A stretch of DNA of 47,154 nt. It comes from Deltaproteobacteria bacterium. Its GTDB lineage: Bacteria; Myxococcota_A; UBA796; GCA-2862545. Positions 10,604 to 19,015 of this stretch are shown piece after piece (position 1 is the stretch's first letter; the number at the start of each line of letters is the position of its first letter). The stretch spans positions 1 through 47,154 of the forward strand of contig JAFGVK010000029.1 of assembly GCA_016938035.1 (NCBI GenBank), in the 5' to 3' direction. The notes beneath the pieces are model-generated. The model saw only the letters and a list, made by a program, of their open reading frames with translations, had not been told where the DNA came from and did not search any database. Both the position numbers and the translations under genes were made by a program.

Positions 10604-12744
10604 CACGACTCCTTTGCGGCCTGGGCCTGCTGGGCCTGGACCGCGGTGATGGCGACGGTGTTGATGATGTCGGCGACGCTGCAGCCGCGGCTCAGGTCGT
10701 TGACCGGCTTCCGAAGGCCCTGCATGACGGGCCCCACGGCGATCGCCTTCGCGGCCCGCTGCACCGCCTTGTAGGTGGTGTTGCCCGCGTCGAGGTCGGG
10801 GAAGATGAAGATGTTGGCCTTTCCTGCCACCTCGGAGTGGGGCAGCTTGGTGTGGGCCACGTCCGCGTCGATGGCAGCGTCGTACTGGATGGGGCCCTCC
10901 ACCGGGATGGAGGAGCGCTCGCGGAACAGCCTGGTGGCCTCGCGCACGTCGTTGACGTCATCGCCGTGACCGGAGGCGCCGGTGGAGTACGAGAGCATCG
11001 CCACCTTGGGGTCGATCCCGAAGGCCGCCGCGGTGTGGGCGCTCGCCAGGGCGATGTCCGCGAGCTGAGGCGCGGTGGGGTTGGGGTTCACCGCGCAGTC
11101 GCCGTAGACCAGCACCTGGTCCGGGAGGCACATGAAGAACACGCTGGAGGCAATGGAGTAGCCGGGGGAGGTCTTCACGAATTCCAGCGCCGGGCGCAGG
11201 GTGTCCGCGGTGGTGTGGACCGCCCCGGAGACCAGCCCGTCGGCGTGGCCCATCTGCACCATCATCGTGCCGAAGTAGGTGGACTCGCCCATCAGGTCCC
11301 AGGCGTGGTCGAAGAGCGGGTTCTTGTGGGCCCGCAGGCGCTGGTACTCGCGGGCGAAGCGCTCGCGCCAGGGGTGGGTCTTGGGGTTGATCAGGCGGGC
11401 GCCCTCCATCCGCAGGCCCAGCGCGTCGCGCTTCCTGGCGATCTCGTCCTCGTCCCCCAGCAGGGTCAGGTCCACCACCCCGCGCACCAGCAGGGCCGAG
11501 GCGGCGCGGAGGATGCGCTCCTCGGTGCCCTCCGGGAGCACGATGTGCTTGCGGTCGGCCCGCGCCTTCTCGATGACCCCGTACAGGAACTGCTTGGGGG
11601 TCTGCCCCGCCCGGTGGGTCGGCCCCCCCGCCAATTCCGCGAGCGCCGCGAGGTTGAGGAAGCGCTCCAGCAGCCCGCGCATCGCGTCCACCCTGTGCGG
11701 CTGCGCGGGGTCCAGGCCCCGCTCCAGCTCGGAGATGCGGAGCGCCGTCTCGTAGGTGTCGGTGCGGACCTCGAGGATGGGCATCTCGCCGTGAGAGATG
11801 TCCTGGAGCAGGCGCCGGGTGTTGATCCCAGGCTTGAGGGCGCCGGTGAGCACCAGCCCGCACGGGGTGGCGAGCGCCTTGGAGTGGTAGGTGGACGCCA
11901 GGCCGATGATCACGTCGTCCCGGTCACCGGGGACGATCACCAGCGCCCCGGGGGTCACCCTGCCCAGCACGCTGTTCAGGCTCATCGCCCCGATGATCAC
12001 GCCCTGGATGGTCACATCGAGGCGCGTCTGCCCGGAGCTGACCAGCGCGTAGGTGCGGTCCGAGACCTCAGCCAGGGTGGGGTGGGCGAGGGTGCTGCAG
12101 CGGGGGAGCGTCCCCAGGAGGTTGATCCCCGCCTCGCCCAGGGTGGCCTTGGCCAGCTCCTGGATGGCGTCCGCCGCCTGTGGCGTGGCCCGGTTGATGA
12201 CCACCCCGAGCAGGTCGGCGCCCTGCTCGCGCAGGCTCTCGGTCACCATCCGGATGTTGCGGAACATGCGGTCCACCGCGGCGGGGTCGCGGACCTTGCC
12301 CACCACCGAGGTCTCGAAGCAGTCGATGGCGTCCGCCACCAGCAGGGTGGGCGCGCCGAGGTTCTTGGCGATCTCCGCGTTGATGTTGAAGGCGAAGGTG
12401 GACATCGCGCCGGTGTAGTCCGAGCCCTCGATCACCACGAAGTCGGCCTCCCGCGAGAGGGTGCTGTAGGCCTCCATGATGCGGTCCAGCACCGCGTCGA
12501 AGGTGTTGTTGGCGATGGACTCCACCACCTCCGCCGAGGTGACCGGCATCATGTCGGTCACCTGCCAGGCCAGCCCGAGGGACTCCCGCAGGCGCTCGGC
12601 GCTGTCCAGGGAGCGCGGGGACGCGATGGGCTTGAAGTAGGCGACCTTCCCCAGGATCGCGTCGAGGGCGCTCACCAGTCCCAGGGCGAGGGTGGTCTTG
12701 CCGCTCCCTCGGTTGGCCGAGGTGACGTAGATGCTCTGACTCAT
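10603..12744 (-). CDS. pta: Phosphate acetyltransferase, long two-domain form
   Basis: This enzyme converts acetyl-CoA and phosphate to acetyl phosphate and CoA, feeding AckA. Seen: 713 residues, matching the long enterobacterial-type Pta (about 714). The N-terminal part is a BioD-like P-loop domain (SANRGSGKTTLALGL at about 9-23), followed by a DRTGG-type regulatory region (about 215-330). The C-terminal catalytic PTA domain (about 385-713) includes YSTGASGHG and DLDAGNTTYKAVQR. ATG 12744 has GGAGAG upstream; the frame stays open far upstream against the SDR gene, but that part is an antisense shadow. The gene is first in the operon with ackA and diverges from the SDR gene across 129 bases. 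Confidence 0.96.
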   Translation of the reverse strand: MSQSIYVTSANRGSGKTTLALGLVSALDAILGKVAYFKPIASPRSLDSAERLRESLGLAWQVTDMMPVTSAEVVESIANNTFDAVLDRIMEAYSTLSREADFVVIEGSDYTGAMSTFAFNINAEIAKNLGAPTLLVADAIDCFETSVVGKVRDPAAVDRMFRNIRMVTESLREQGADLLGVVINRATPQAADAIQELAKATLGEAGINLLGTLPRCSTLAHPTLAEVSDRTYALVSSGQTRLDVTIQGVIIGAMSLNSVLGRVTPGALVIVPGDRDDVIIGLASTYHSKALATPCGLVLTGALKPGINTRRLLQDISHGEMPILEVRTDTYETALRISELERGLDPAQPHRVDAMRGLLERFLNLAALAELAGGPTHRAGQTPKQFLYGVIEKARADRKHIVLPEGTEERILRAASALLVRGVVDLTLLGDEDEIARKRDALGLRMEGARLINPKTHPWRERFAREYQRLRAHKNPLFDHAWDLMGESTYFGTMMVQMGHADGLVSGAVHTTADTLRPALEFVKTSPGYSIASSVFFMCLPDQVLVYGDCAVNPNPTAPQLADIALASAHTAAAFGIDPKVAMLSYSTGASGHGDDVNDVREATRLFRERSSIPVEGPIQYDAAIDADVAHTKLPHSEVAGKANIFIFPDLDAGNTTYKAVQRAAKAIAVGPVMQGLRKPVNDLSRGCSVADIINTVAITAVQAQQAQAAKES

Positions 12745-12873
12745 GGGTCTCTCCGATGTGGAGCACGGATTAGCCGCGCCGATGTGTGCGGTCCAGCCCA
12801 CGCATACGGGGAAATCATCCCTCCGGCTGATCGGGTGGGTTAGGCCTGCTTCATCCAATTTGGGAGATACATC

Positions 12874-13788
12874 ATGTCGCTGCTCTCTTCGCTCAAGGGC
12901 AAGGGCCCCACCGGTTTTGGCTACGGATCCACCGCTGAACAGGTGACCGAGGGGCTGGACCTGTCCGGGAAGCGCTATCTGGTCACCGGCGTCAGCTCCG
13001 GCCTGGGGGCGGAGACCGCGCGGGTGCTCGCCCTGCGCGGGGCGACGGTGGTGGGCCTGGCCCGCAGCCAAGAGAAGGCCGACGCGGCGGTGGCCTCGCT
13101 GGGCCACGAGGCGGTGGGGGTGGCCTGCGAGCTCGCCGATCCCGCCTCGGTCCGCGCGGCGGTGGGGACGGTGCTGGAGGGCGACACCCTCGACGGGATC
13201 ATCGCCAACGCAGGGATCATGGCCCTGCCCAAGCTCCAGCAGGCGCACGGCTACGAGCTGCAGTTCTTCACCAACCACATCGGCCACTTCCTCCTTGTCA
13301 CCGGGCTGCTCGGTCACCTTCGGGACGGCGCCAGGGTGGTGATGCTCTCGAGCGCCGCACACCAGATGGCCCCACAGGGCGGGATCGAGTTCGAAAACCT
13401 CTCGGGCGAGCGGGCCTACACCGGCTGGCGGGCCTACGGGCAGGCCAAGCTGTCCAACCTGCTGTTCGCGCGGGAGCTGTCCCGCAGGCTGGAGGGCAGC
13501 GGAAAGACCGCTAACGCCGTGCATCCGGGGGTGATCGCCACCAACCTGGGCCGGCACATGAACCCCCTGATGAACGTGGGCATGGCGGTGGCGAACCCCC
13601 TGTTCATGAAGAGCATCCCCGAGGGGGCCGCCACGCAGGTCTACGTCGCGGTGCACCCTGACGCTGCCTCGGTGAGCGGCGAGTACTGGGCGGACTGCAA
13701 CCTCAAGGGCTCGTCCGCCTATGGGAGGGATCTGGGCCTCGCCACGCGCCTGTGGGAGCGCAGCGAGGCGATCGCCGCGGAGGTGTAG
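12874..13788 (+). CDS. Short-chain dehydrogenase/reductase, retinol-dehydrogenase-like
   Basis: This is an NAD(P)-dependent oxidoreductase of the classical SDR fold, 304 residues. Seen: a dinucleotide-binding TGVSSGLG after an LSGKRYLV strand (about 28-41); NAGIMA; a catalytic Ser in MLSSAAH; and the YGQAK active-site Tyr/Lys pair. The N-terminal GFGYGSTAEQV and the C-terminal SGEYWADC resemble the retinol dehydrogenase/WW-oxidoreductase-like group that acts on varied hydrophobic alcohols or aldehydes. The substrate cannot be told from sequence. ATG 12874 follows GGGAGA. It diverges from pta and stands alone, followed by a gap with a 30-bp repeat. Confidence 0.88.
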   Translation: MSLLSSLKGKGPTGFGYGSTAEQVTEGLDLSGKRYLVTGVSSGLGAETARVLALRGATVVGLARSQEKADAAVASLGHEAVGVACELADPASVRAAVGTVLEGDTLDGIIANAGIMALPKLQQAHGYELQFFTNHIGHFLLVTGLLGHLRDGARVVMLSSAAHQMAPQGGIEFENLSGERAYTGWRAYGQAKLSNLLFARELSRRLEGSGKTANAVHPGVIATNLGRHMNPLMNVGMAVANPLFMKSIPEGAATQVYVAVHPDAASVSGEYWADCNLKGSSAYGRDLGLATRLWERSEAIAAEV

Positions 13789-13896
13789 GGGCCGCCGGGC
13801 GGCTGGGCCTGGCGCGGGGCGCGTCCGGGCCGTTCGCGGGCGCCTCGACGGCGCGGGGGGGGAGGCGCGGCCCTACCTGCGAAGCGCCGGACCGAG

Positions 13897-13926
13897 GAGC
13901 CCATCGGCGCGCGCGCTGGCGTGACC
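13897..13926. repeat. 30-bp perfect direct repeat, unit 1
   Basis: This is identical over 30 bases to 13958-13987, with an offset of 61 bases. It begins GAGCCCATCGG, contains an alternating GC run (about CGCGCGCGC) and ends GCGTGACC. It lies in the gap between the SDR gene and the DUF4377-type gene. Confidence 0.85.
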
Positions 13927-13957
13927 GGAGGCGCGATGCAGGCGGGAGCACCGGCGC

Positions 13958-13987
13958 GAGCCCATCGGCGCGCGCGCTGGCGTGACC
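13958..13987. repeat. 30-bp perfect direct repeat, unit 2
   Basis: This is the second exact copy of 13897-13926. Two units only, 31 bases of unlike spacer between them, so this is not a CRISPR array. The rest of the gap (13789-14038) holds no gene I can support. Confidence 0.85.
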
Positions 13988-14038
13988 CCAAGGGGACGCC
14001 GGCCCGGGGGGCGACACGAGCCGTGTGGCGCGTGCGCC

Positions 14039-14755
14039 CTACTCCACCGCGGGCGGCTCCACCCTCACCAGGGTCGCCCCTGGAGGCAGGGCGATGGCCA
14101 TCACCTCGGCGGTCTCCAGGGCGCCCACCGGGACAGGACCGTCCTCAGCAGTGGTGAGGGGGCGGACCCCCTGGACCACCGACAGGCCCTCTGGGACGGG
14201 GAGCACCCGCACCATCCGCTCCTGCCCCCCCAGCCGGCTCCGCATGGACAGCACCGCGCCCGCCGCTGCTCCCTCCGGGTCGAGGGGGGCGCGCAGCGGA
14301 TCGGACGGGATCACCCAGGCCTCCGGGCCCTCGGAGATCACGAGGTCGCGCGCGGTCCCGTCGCAGAAGGTCAGCCGCAGGCCCAGGGTGCGCACCGCCC
14401 CGTCGGAGGACCTGTTGGGCTCCGCGGTCACCGGCGCGCCGGCGCACGGGCCGTCGGCGTAGGCCCGCTCAGTCGCCACCACCCGCACCAGCTCGGTGCG
14501 CCGCGAGGAGCCGTCCGCGGGCGGATCGGGGACCTCGGTGATCTTCACCTCCAGGGTCGCCCGCTGCCCCAGCTGGTGCTCAAAGCCCACGATGGGGTCA
14601 TAGGCGAGGGAGCGCTCGCCGGTCGGCGTCTCGGTCTCCAGGCACTCCATGGGGCCCATGCCGACGCAGGCGACCCTGTCTGGGCCGACGATCAGGGTAG
14701 ACAGCTGCGGTCCGGTGGCACACGCGGCGAGCAGCGCGACGAAGAGGGGGAACAT
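14039..14755 (-). CDS. Lipoprotein with DUF4377-like domain and extra C-terminal region
   Basis: This predicted lipoprotein has 238 residues. Seen: MFPLFVALLAAC, a signal peptide with lipobox LAAC; then a Cys-containing segment (CVGMGPMECLETET) leading into YDPIVGFEHQLGQ and a run with VPDPPADGSS. This matches the pattern of DUF4377 (short domains in small secreted proteins, often METLLxx...IEGF...PPAD). About 140 further residues after this domain match nothing I know; they include two Cys and an acidic, Val-rich end. ATG 14755 is preceded by AAGGAGG at good spacing. The gene is alone, with 451 bases without genes upstream of it. No reaction can be assigned. Confidence 0.72.
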   Translation of the reverse strand: MFPLFVALLAACATGPQLSTLIVGPDRVACVGMGPMECLETETPTGERSLAYDPIVGFEHQLGQRATLEVKITEVPDPPADGSSRRTELVRVVATERAYADGPCAGAPVTAEPNRSSDGAVRTLGLRLTFCDGTARDLVISEGPEAWVIPSDPLRAPLDPEGAAAGAVLSMRSRLGGQERMVRVLPVPEGLSVVQGVRPLTTAEDGPVPVGALETAEVMAIALPPGATLVRVEPPAVE

Positions 14756-15206
14756 AGGACCTCCTTCAGCCGGGAACGGCGGGATCGCGCCTAGCTTACG
14801 CCGCGCCAGGTCCCGCCGCGAGGCCGATCCGCCGGCACGAACGCTCCGAGGGGAGCGCGGCCTTCCCCGGCGGACAGAGGACACGCTCGAAATAGGTCAG
14901 ACAGATGAATAAACCTGGTGTTTCGCGGTTCCGCGCCCGGCGTTCATCCGAAAATCGAGCGGCGCGAGACGGTTGATCCCGGAGGCGCAACGATCCTGAC
15001 ACGGGTGCGAGGCGGTCCCGCTGTCCTGGCACGGCTCCATCGGCCGGACGGTCTCACAGGAAGCGCTTCATCCTTCCAAAGGGACCATCAGGCGAAGTGG
15101 CTCGTCAAATCTCCCAGACCGTCACCGGGCGCCGAGTCGTCGGGGCCCGTGAGGAGGGGCCACCTGCGGGCGACAGGCCCCGCGCGCCTACGACCCGCCG
15201 CGCGCC
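14756..15206. other. Gene-free gap containing dispersed repeat copy B
   Basis: This 451-base gap lies between two reverse-strand genes. It contains the promoter region of the DUF4377-type gene, a locally AT-richer patch (about 14885-14930), copy B of the dispersed repeat, and a GGGGCC...GGCCCC inverted repeat near 15142-15181. No reading frame here looks real. Confidence 0.5.
15029..15139. repeat. 111-bp dispersed repeat, copy B
   Basis: This is the ungapped partner of 5671-5781, with 86 of 111 identical bases. The pairing arms seen in copy A are weaker here (CTTC and GAAG still pair, the inner bases do not), so covariation does not support a conserved RNA hairpin. An old mobile or cassette-like remnant is the simplest inference. 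Confidence 0.75.
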
Positions 15207-15743
15207 CTAGCGCCACAGGTCGCGCGCGATCCGCGCCACCCCCGCGGGGAGCAGGTGCCCCACCGGCAGCCCTGCCCGCATGCGGTCCCGCGCCTCGGTG
15301 GAGGAGACGCCGGGGAAGGAAGGCGCGTCGGGCACCTCGGGGTAGCCCACCCTGCCCACCGCGATGGGCCTGTAGCCGGCCTCAATGCGCGCCCAGGCCC
15401 GCCACTTGGCCGTCTGCGGCAGCACGTCCGCGCCCACCACCAGCCGAAACAGGTGCTCCGGGTGGCGCAGGGACAGGGCCTCCAGGGTGTCGATGGTGTA
15501 GGAGGGGGAGGGGAGCGCTGCCTCGATCGGACAGACCCTCACCCAGGGGCCTACCGCGGCAGCCAGCGCCTCGCACATCGCCACCCTGTCGGCGAAGGGG
15601 GCCAGCTCCTTCCCGAAGGCGTGTGAGAAGGTGGGGGTCAGCCAGACCTCGTCGACCTGGTCGGCCCAGCTCAGCCAAGCCGCAACCATCGCGTGTCCTA
15701 CGTGGGGGGGGTTGAAGGAGCCACCGTAGACCGCGACCCGCAT
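15207..15743 (-). CDS. nadD: Nicotinate-nucleotide adenylyltransferase
   Basis: This enzyme transfers AMP from ATP to nicotinate mononucleotide to make deamido-NAD in NAD biosynthesis. Seen: 178 residues, slightly short for NadD. The nucleotidyltransferase motif GGSFNPPHVGH is at residues 7-17, SPSYTIDTLE at about 90-99 and the C-terminal SSTEAR (ISSTxIR equivalent). Start ATG 15743 has only a weak purine-rich ribosome-binding site. It diverges from murI over 88 bases. NadD is normally essential, so the short C-terminus is worth noting but probably just trimmed loops. Confidence 0.94.
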   Translation of the reverse strand: MRVAVYGGSFNPPHVGHAMVAAWLSWADQVDEVWLTPTFSHAFGKELAPFADRVAMCEALAAAVGPWVRVCPIEAALPSPSYTIDTLEALSLRHPEHLFRLVVGADVLPQTAKWRAWARIEAGYRPIAVGRVGYPEVPDAPSFPGVSSTEARDRMRAGLPVGHLLPAGVARIARDLWR

Positions 15744-15757
15744 CCTGACGCTCTCTG

Positions 15758-15786
15758 TTGAAGTGGGTTAGTCGCGGGGTCATAGC
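15758..15786 (+). promoter_or_regulatory. Candidate sigma-70 promoter for murI
   Basis: TTGAAG (15758-15763) is followed by a 17-base spacer and CATAGC (15781-15786), about 45 bases before the murI start. It matches the -35/-10 layout seen at two other promoters in this window. This is based on pattern only. Confidence 0.45.
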
Positions 15787-15831
15787 CCGAAGGGAGCCCA
15801 ACTCCCACCGCCGGGCTGCGAGGAGCGCGCG

Positions 15832-16653
15832 GTGAGAGTGGGGATCTTCGACTCGGGAGTGGGAGGGCTGACGGTGCTGCGGGCGGTCGCCGAGGCGATG
15901 CCCGGGCTGGACCTGATCTACCTGGGAGACACCGCGCGGGTCCCCTACGGGACCCGATCGCCGCGCACCGTAATCCGCTACTCGCTGGGCCTGGGCTCCT
16001 TCCTGGCGGGGCAGGGGGTCGACGCCCTGGTGGTCGCCTGCAACACCGCCACCACCCACGCGCTCCCCGCCCTGCAGCGCGCGGGGGCGGAGGCCGGGGT
16101 GCGCGTCTTCGGGGTGATCGAGCCCGGTGTCACCGCGGCGCTCCGGGTCCACGAGCGGGGCGCCATCGCGGTGCTCGGCACAGAGGGCACGGTGCGGGGG
16201 GGCGCCTACCAGCGGGCCCTGGTGCAGGCTCGGCCGGGGCTGGAGGTGGTGGGGAGGGCCTGCCCGCTCTTTGTCCCCCTGGCCGAGGAGGGCTGGCTGA
16301 GCGGTGAGGTGCCCGAGCTGGTGGCGAGCCGCTACTTGAGCGATCTGGTCGGGCAGATCGACACCGCGATCCTGGGCTGCACCCACTACCCGCTCCTCAA
16401 GGAGGTGATCCAGCGGGCGCTCCCAGGGGTGCGGCTGGTGGACTCCGCCACCGAGACGGCCGCCGCCCTGCTCCAGGCGCTGGGGCCGCAGCCCGGCCAG
16501 GGTGCCCGCGTCTTTCAGGTCACGGACCATGTGGAGCGCTTCGGGCAGACCGGGGCGATCTTCCTGGGCCAGGAGCCCTCGCCGGTGGAGTGGGTGGATC
16601 TGCCCCCTCCCGCTGGCGCCTTCGCCTCGTGCTGCCCCGAGGGGCGCTTCTAG
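15832..16653 (+). CDS. murI: Glutamate racemase
   Basis: This cofactor-independent racemase makes D-glutamate for peptidoglycan precursors. Seen: 273 residues; FDSGVGGLTVL at 6-16; the first catalytic Cys70 in ACNTATTH; and the second, Cys183, in LGCTHYPLL. The substrate-binding YLGDTARVPYG is at 30-40. It starts at GTG 15832 with GAGGAG seven bases upstream; there is no ATG near. The gene diverges from nadD and is followed by a hairpin-rich block without genes. Confidence 0.96.
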   Translation: MRVGIFDSGVGGLTVLRAVAEAMPGLDLIYLGDTARVPYGTRSPRTVIRYSLGLGSFLAGQGVDALVVACNTATTHALPALQRAGAEAGVRVFGVIEPGVTAALRVHERGAIAVLGTEGTVRGGAYQRALVQARPGLEVVGRACPLFVPLAEEGWLSGEVPELVASRYLSDLVGQIDTAILGCTHYPLLKEVIQRALPGVRLVDSATETAAALLQALGPQPGQGARVFQVTDHVERFGQTGAIFLGQEPSPVEWVDLPPPAGAFASCCPEGRF

Positions 16654-16934
16654 GCCTTGATCATCGTTTCGCCCAGGCGGGTCATGCGGGGGGACTCCGC
16701 CACGGAGGTTTGCGCCCGATCTTCCAGGGGGAGAGCGGGCGGCAAGCCCCCAGCATGGGGAGACTGGGGGGGACGCAGTCCCCTACCCCAACGGGGGAGA
16801 CGAAGGAGGGCGGAGCCGCCCTTGGCAGCCCTATGGCCGTCGGAAATAAGGATCTCAGCGCGCTGGCAGCACCTCCTCCCTCCGCCAGCACGGCAGGCGG
16901 TGAGTGGGCCTCGGGCCAGGCGATGATCATGGCC
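16653..16934. repeat. Block bounded by 14-bp inverted repeats and filled with hairpins
   Basis: GGCCTTGATCATCG (16653-16666) matches the reverse complement of 16921-16934 at 13 of 14 bases. Between them lie at least four small stems: CTCCG/CGGAG (16695-16707), GGGGAC-GCA-GTCCCC (16769-16783), GGGCGG-AG-CCGCCC (16808-16821, flanked by A and T bases, terminator-like) and GCTGGC/GCCAGC (16862-16889). The left arm begins at the last base of the murI stop codon. It could be a miniature inverted-repeat element or a structured RNA; no transposase or clear target duplication was seen. Confidence 0.55.
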
Positions 16935-17172
16935 CTCCCGCCTCGCTGGGCGCTCGATCGCACCGCGCCCCGATCGCGCCGCCGCACCCGCTGGGAGCGA
17001 CGGTCACAAGCGGTCATGCCGCTGGGCTCGGCGTAGTTTGCGCGCAGGGCGGTTCGACGCGCGACCCCAGCCGATTAGTCCTCTGGCCTGTGGGGGCTCG
17101 CCCCGCGAACCGTCCGGCGGATGGTTCGCTTCCGGCCTTGCCCGCCCGTGCCACCCCTGTCAGGATCGGTCC
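16935..17172. other. Remaining gap before pgeF
   Basis: I see no gene here. It holds the likely promoter region of pgeF and a stretch reading CTGTCAGGATCGG just before the start codon. Open frames crossing 16590-17036 have no start signal or recognisable sequence and were left out. Confidence 0.4.
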
Positions 17173-17922
17173 ATGCCCAGCCTCTCCCTGATCCGCCCGT
17201 CACTGTTCGCGTCGCTGCCGGTCTGCGGTGCCTTCACCACCCGCGAGGGGGGCGTCTCGCAGGGCGACCTCGCCGGGCTCAACCTGGGGCACCTCGCGGG
17301 GGAGCGCCCTGAGCACCTGGCGGAGAACTGGCGGATGGTGCTGGACGCCATCGGCGCGCGGGAGGTGGCGCTGATGAACCAGGTCCACGGGGCGGCGGTG
17401 CTGCGGGTCGCAGCGGGACCTGGGGTCCACCGGCTGATCGGGGACGCGGACGCGGCGATCTGCACCGTGCCCGGGGTGGCGGTGGCGGTGCGGGTTGCGG
17501 ACTGCGTGCCGGTGCTCCTGGCCACGCCGCGGGGGGTGGCGGCGGTCCACTCGGGCTGGAGGGGCACCGCGCAGGCGATCGTGCCCGCGGCGGTGCGTGC
17601 CCTGTGCGAGGCGACGGGGGACCCCCCAGCGCAGGTGAGGGCGGCGGTGGGGCCCCACATCCAGGCCGAGGTGTACGAGGTGGGCGAGGCCGTCATCGCG
17701 GCCCTGGTCGCGGCGGGGCTCCCGCGGGAGGTGGTGTGCCGACCTGGCGCGAGGCCCCACGCGGACCTAGCGGCCGCGATCCGCTATCAGCTCGCCCAGA
17801 GCGGCGTCCTGGTGGTGGAGGAGGTGGGGCGCTGCACCCTGCAGGACCCCTCGCTCTGGTCCTATCGCCGGGACGGCGCCGCCGCGGGGCGGCAGGCAGG
17901 CGTGGTGGCGCTGTGTGGGTGA
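17173..17922 (+). CDS. pgeF: Peptidoglycan editing factor / multicopper-polyphenol oxidase-like (YfiH family)
   Basis: Known members (E. coli PgeF/YfiH) remove wrongly incorporated L-Ser from UDP-MurNAc precursors; the family was earlier called laccase-like and some members deaminate purine nucleosides. Seen: 249 residues; FTTREGGVSQG at 21-31; NQVHG with His72; ADCVPVLL with Cys111; HSGWRGT with His126; and VGPHI. The His-Cys-His triad forms the zinc site. ATG 17173 follows AGGA; upstream frame extension to 17038 is unsupported. The stop overlaps the next gene by four bases (GTGA). murI lies upstream, so both sit in peptidoglycan metabolism, although separated by about 520 bases. Confidence 0.92.
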   Translation: MPSLSLIRPSLFASLPVCGAFTTREGGVSQGDLAGLNLGHLAGERPEHLAENWRMVLDAIGAREVALMNQVHGAAVLRVAAGPGVHRLIGDADAAICTVPGVAVAVRVADCVPVLLATPRGVAAVHSGWRGTAQAIVPAAVRALCEATGDPPAQVRAAVGPHIQAEVYEVGEAVIAALVAAGLPREVVCRPGARPHADLAAAIRYQLAQSGVLVVEEVGRCTLQDPSLWSYRRDGAAAGRQAGVVALCG

Positions 17923-18977
17923 GCCTGCTGGCGCTCCTCGCGGGGTGTGGCGCCTCCCCAGACCCAGAGCTTGCTCAGCAGCGCGAGGTGCTGGACCTGT
18001 GGGAGCGGGGCAGCCAACAGCTCGCCCAGCGGAGCGGGGACCTGGGCCTCGCGGACCTCACCGCGGCGGCCGAGCGGCAGGGGGGGCCGGTGTTGGCCGC
18101 GTGGGAGGCCTCCGCCCTGGCCCGCAGCGGGAGGGAAGAGGAGGCGCTGGACCTGCTCACTCAGGTCGTCCGGCAGAACCCGGACTTCTATCAGGCGCGC
18201 TACAACAGGGCCGCGATCCTGGCCCACACCGAGCGGCTGGAGGAGTCGGCGCTGGAGCTGGAGCGGGCCCTGGAGGACGGGGGCCTGCGCCCCGGCGAGG
18301 TGCTGGAGGATCCGGATTTCGCGGCGGTGCTGGACGACCCCTCCTTCGCCTTCCTCCCCGATGACGTGCTGGACGTTCGGACCGAGCTGTCTCCGGGGCC
18401 GCTCTTTGTGGGCGGGCTGTGGGTCCTGGCGGTGGAGCTGGACGCGGACCCCGGTCAGGTGGTGGCGGTCACCGCGCCGCGGGTGATGGCGCCCCTGCGC
18501 TGCCTGGGCGGGCAGGAGACCCAGCGATCAGACGGGCGCCGGCGCCTGGAGTGGGTGTTCCGGGTCACCAGCGGCGGCAGCTTCACCCTGGGCCCGCTGG
18601 CGCTGAGGGTGGGTGAGCGGACGGTGCAGCTCCCCGCGAGGTCGGTGCGGACCCTGGCGCCAGAGGGGTGGGTGGGAGACCTGAGCCCACTCTCCCTCAC
18701 CAGCTCCAGCGCTGGGCTCGGCGCGCACCCGTTGCCCTCCGCCTGGCGGACCGACGGGGCGATCTGGGCGGCGCTGCCCCCCGGCAGCGCGATCCGGGCC
18801 GAGGGCCCGACCCCAGGCGCGGTCTGCCTCGACTACCGGGAGCAGGACCTGCTGATCTGGCGCCTTTGCCGGTACCAGAGGTGGGAGCCCGACGCGCTCC
18901 GCATCGAGCGGGGGGGCGAGCTGCTGTGGGCGGACTCACTGTCAAGCGCCAAGGGCGCACATTCGGCAGCGGACTGA
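17919..18977 (+). CDS. TPR-containing lipoprotein of unknown function
   Basis: This predicted lipoprotein has 352 residues. Seen: a very short signal VSLLALLAGC with lipobox LAGC; tetratricopeptide-like helices (about 45-110, EALDLLTQVVRQNPDF, ARYNRAAILA); a link with DPDFAAVLDDPSF; then a beta-rich region (about 150-250) with GGSFTLGPLALRVGERT that resembles the Ig-like domains of BatD-type proteins. GTG 17919 overlaps the pgeF stop as GTGA, suggesting translational coupling; GTG 17913 is an alternative. The signal has no basic residue at its start, which is unusual. A role in the envelope is inferred only from the lipobox. Confidence 0.7.
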   Translation: MSLLALLAGCGASPDPELAQQREVLDLWERGSQQLAQRSGDLGLADLTAAAERQGGPVLAAWEASALARSGREEEALDLLTQVVRQNPDFYQARYNRAAILAHTERLEESALELERALEDGGLRPGEVLEDPDFAAVLDDPSFAFLPDDVLDVRTELSPGPLFVGGLWVLAVELDADPGQVVAVTAPRVMAPLRCLGGQETQRSDGRRRLEWVFRVTSGGSFTLGPLALRVGERTVQLPARSVRTLAPEGWVGDLSPLSLTSSSAGLGAHPLPSAWRTDGAIWAALPPGSAIRAEGPTPGAVCLDYREQDLLIWRLCRYQRWEPDALRIERGGELLWADSLSSAKGAHSAAD

Positions 18978-19015
18978 GCGAAACCGATGTTAGGTTAGCT
19001 CAGCGGGGGTGACGC

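Noticed and set aside
16590..17036. Open frames crossing the hairpin-rich block after murI
   Set aside because: They start inside murI, run through stem-loops and have no coding-like composition.
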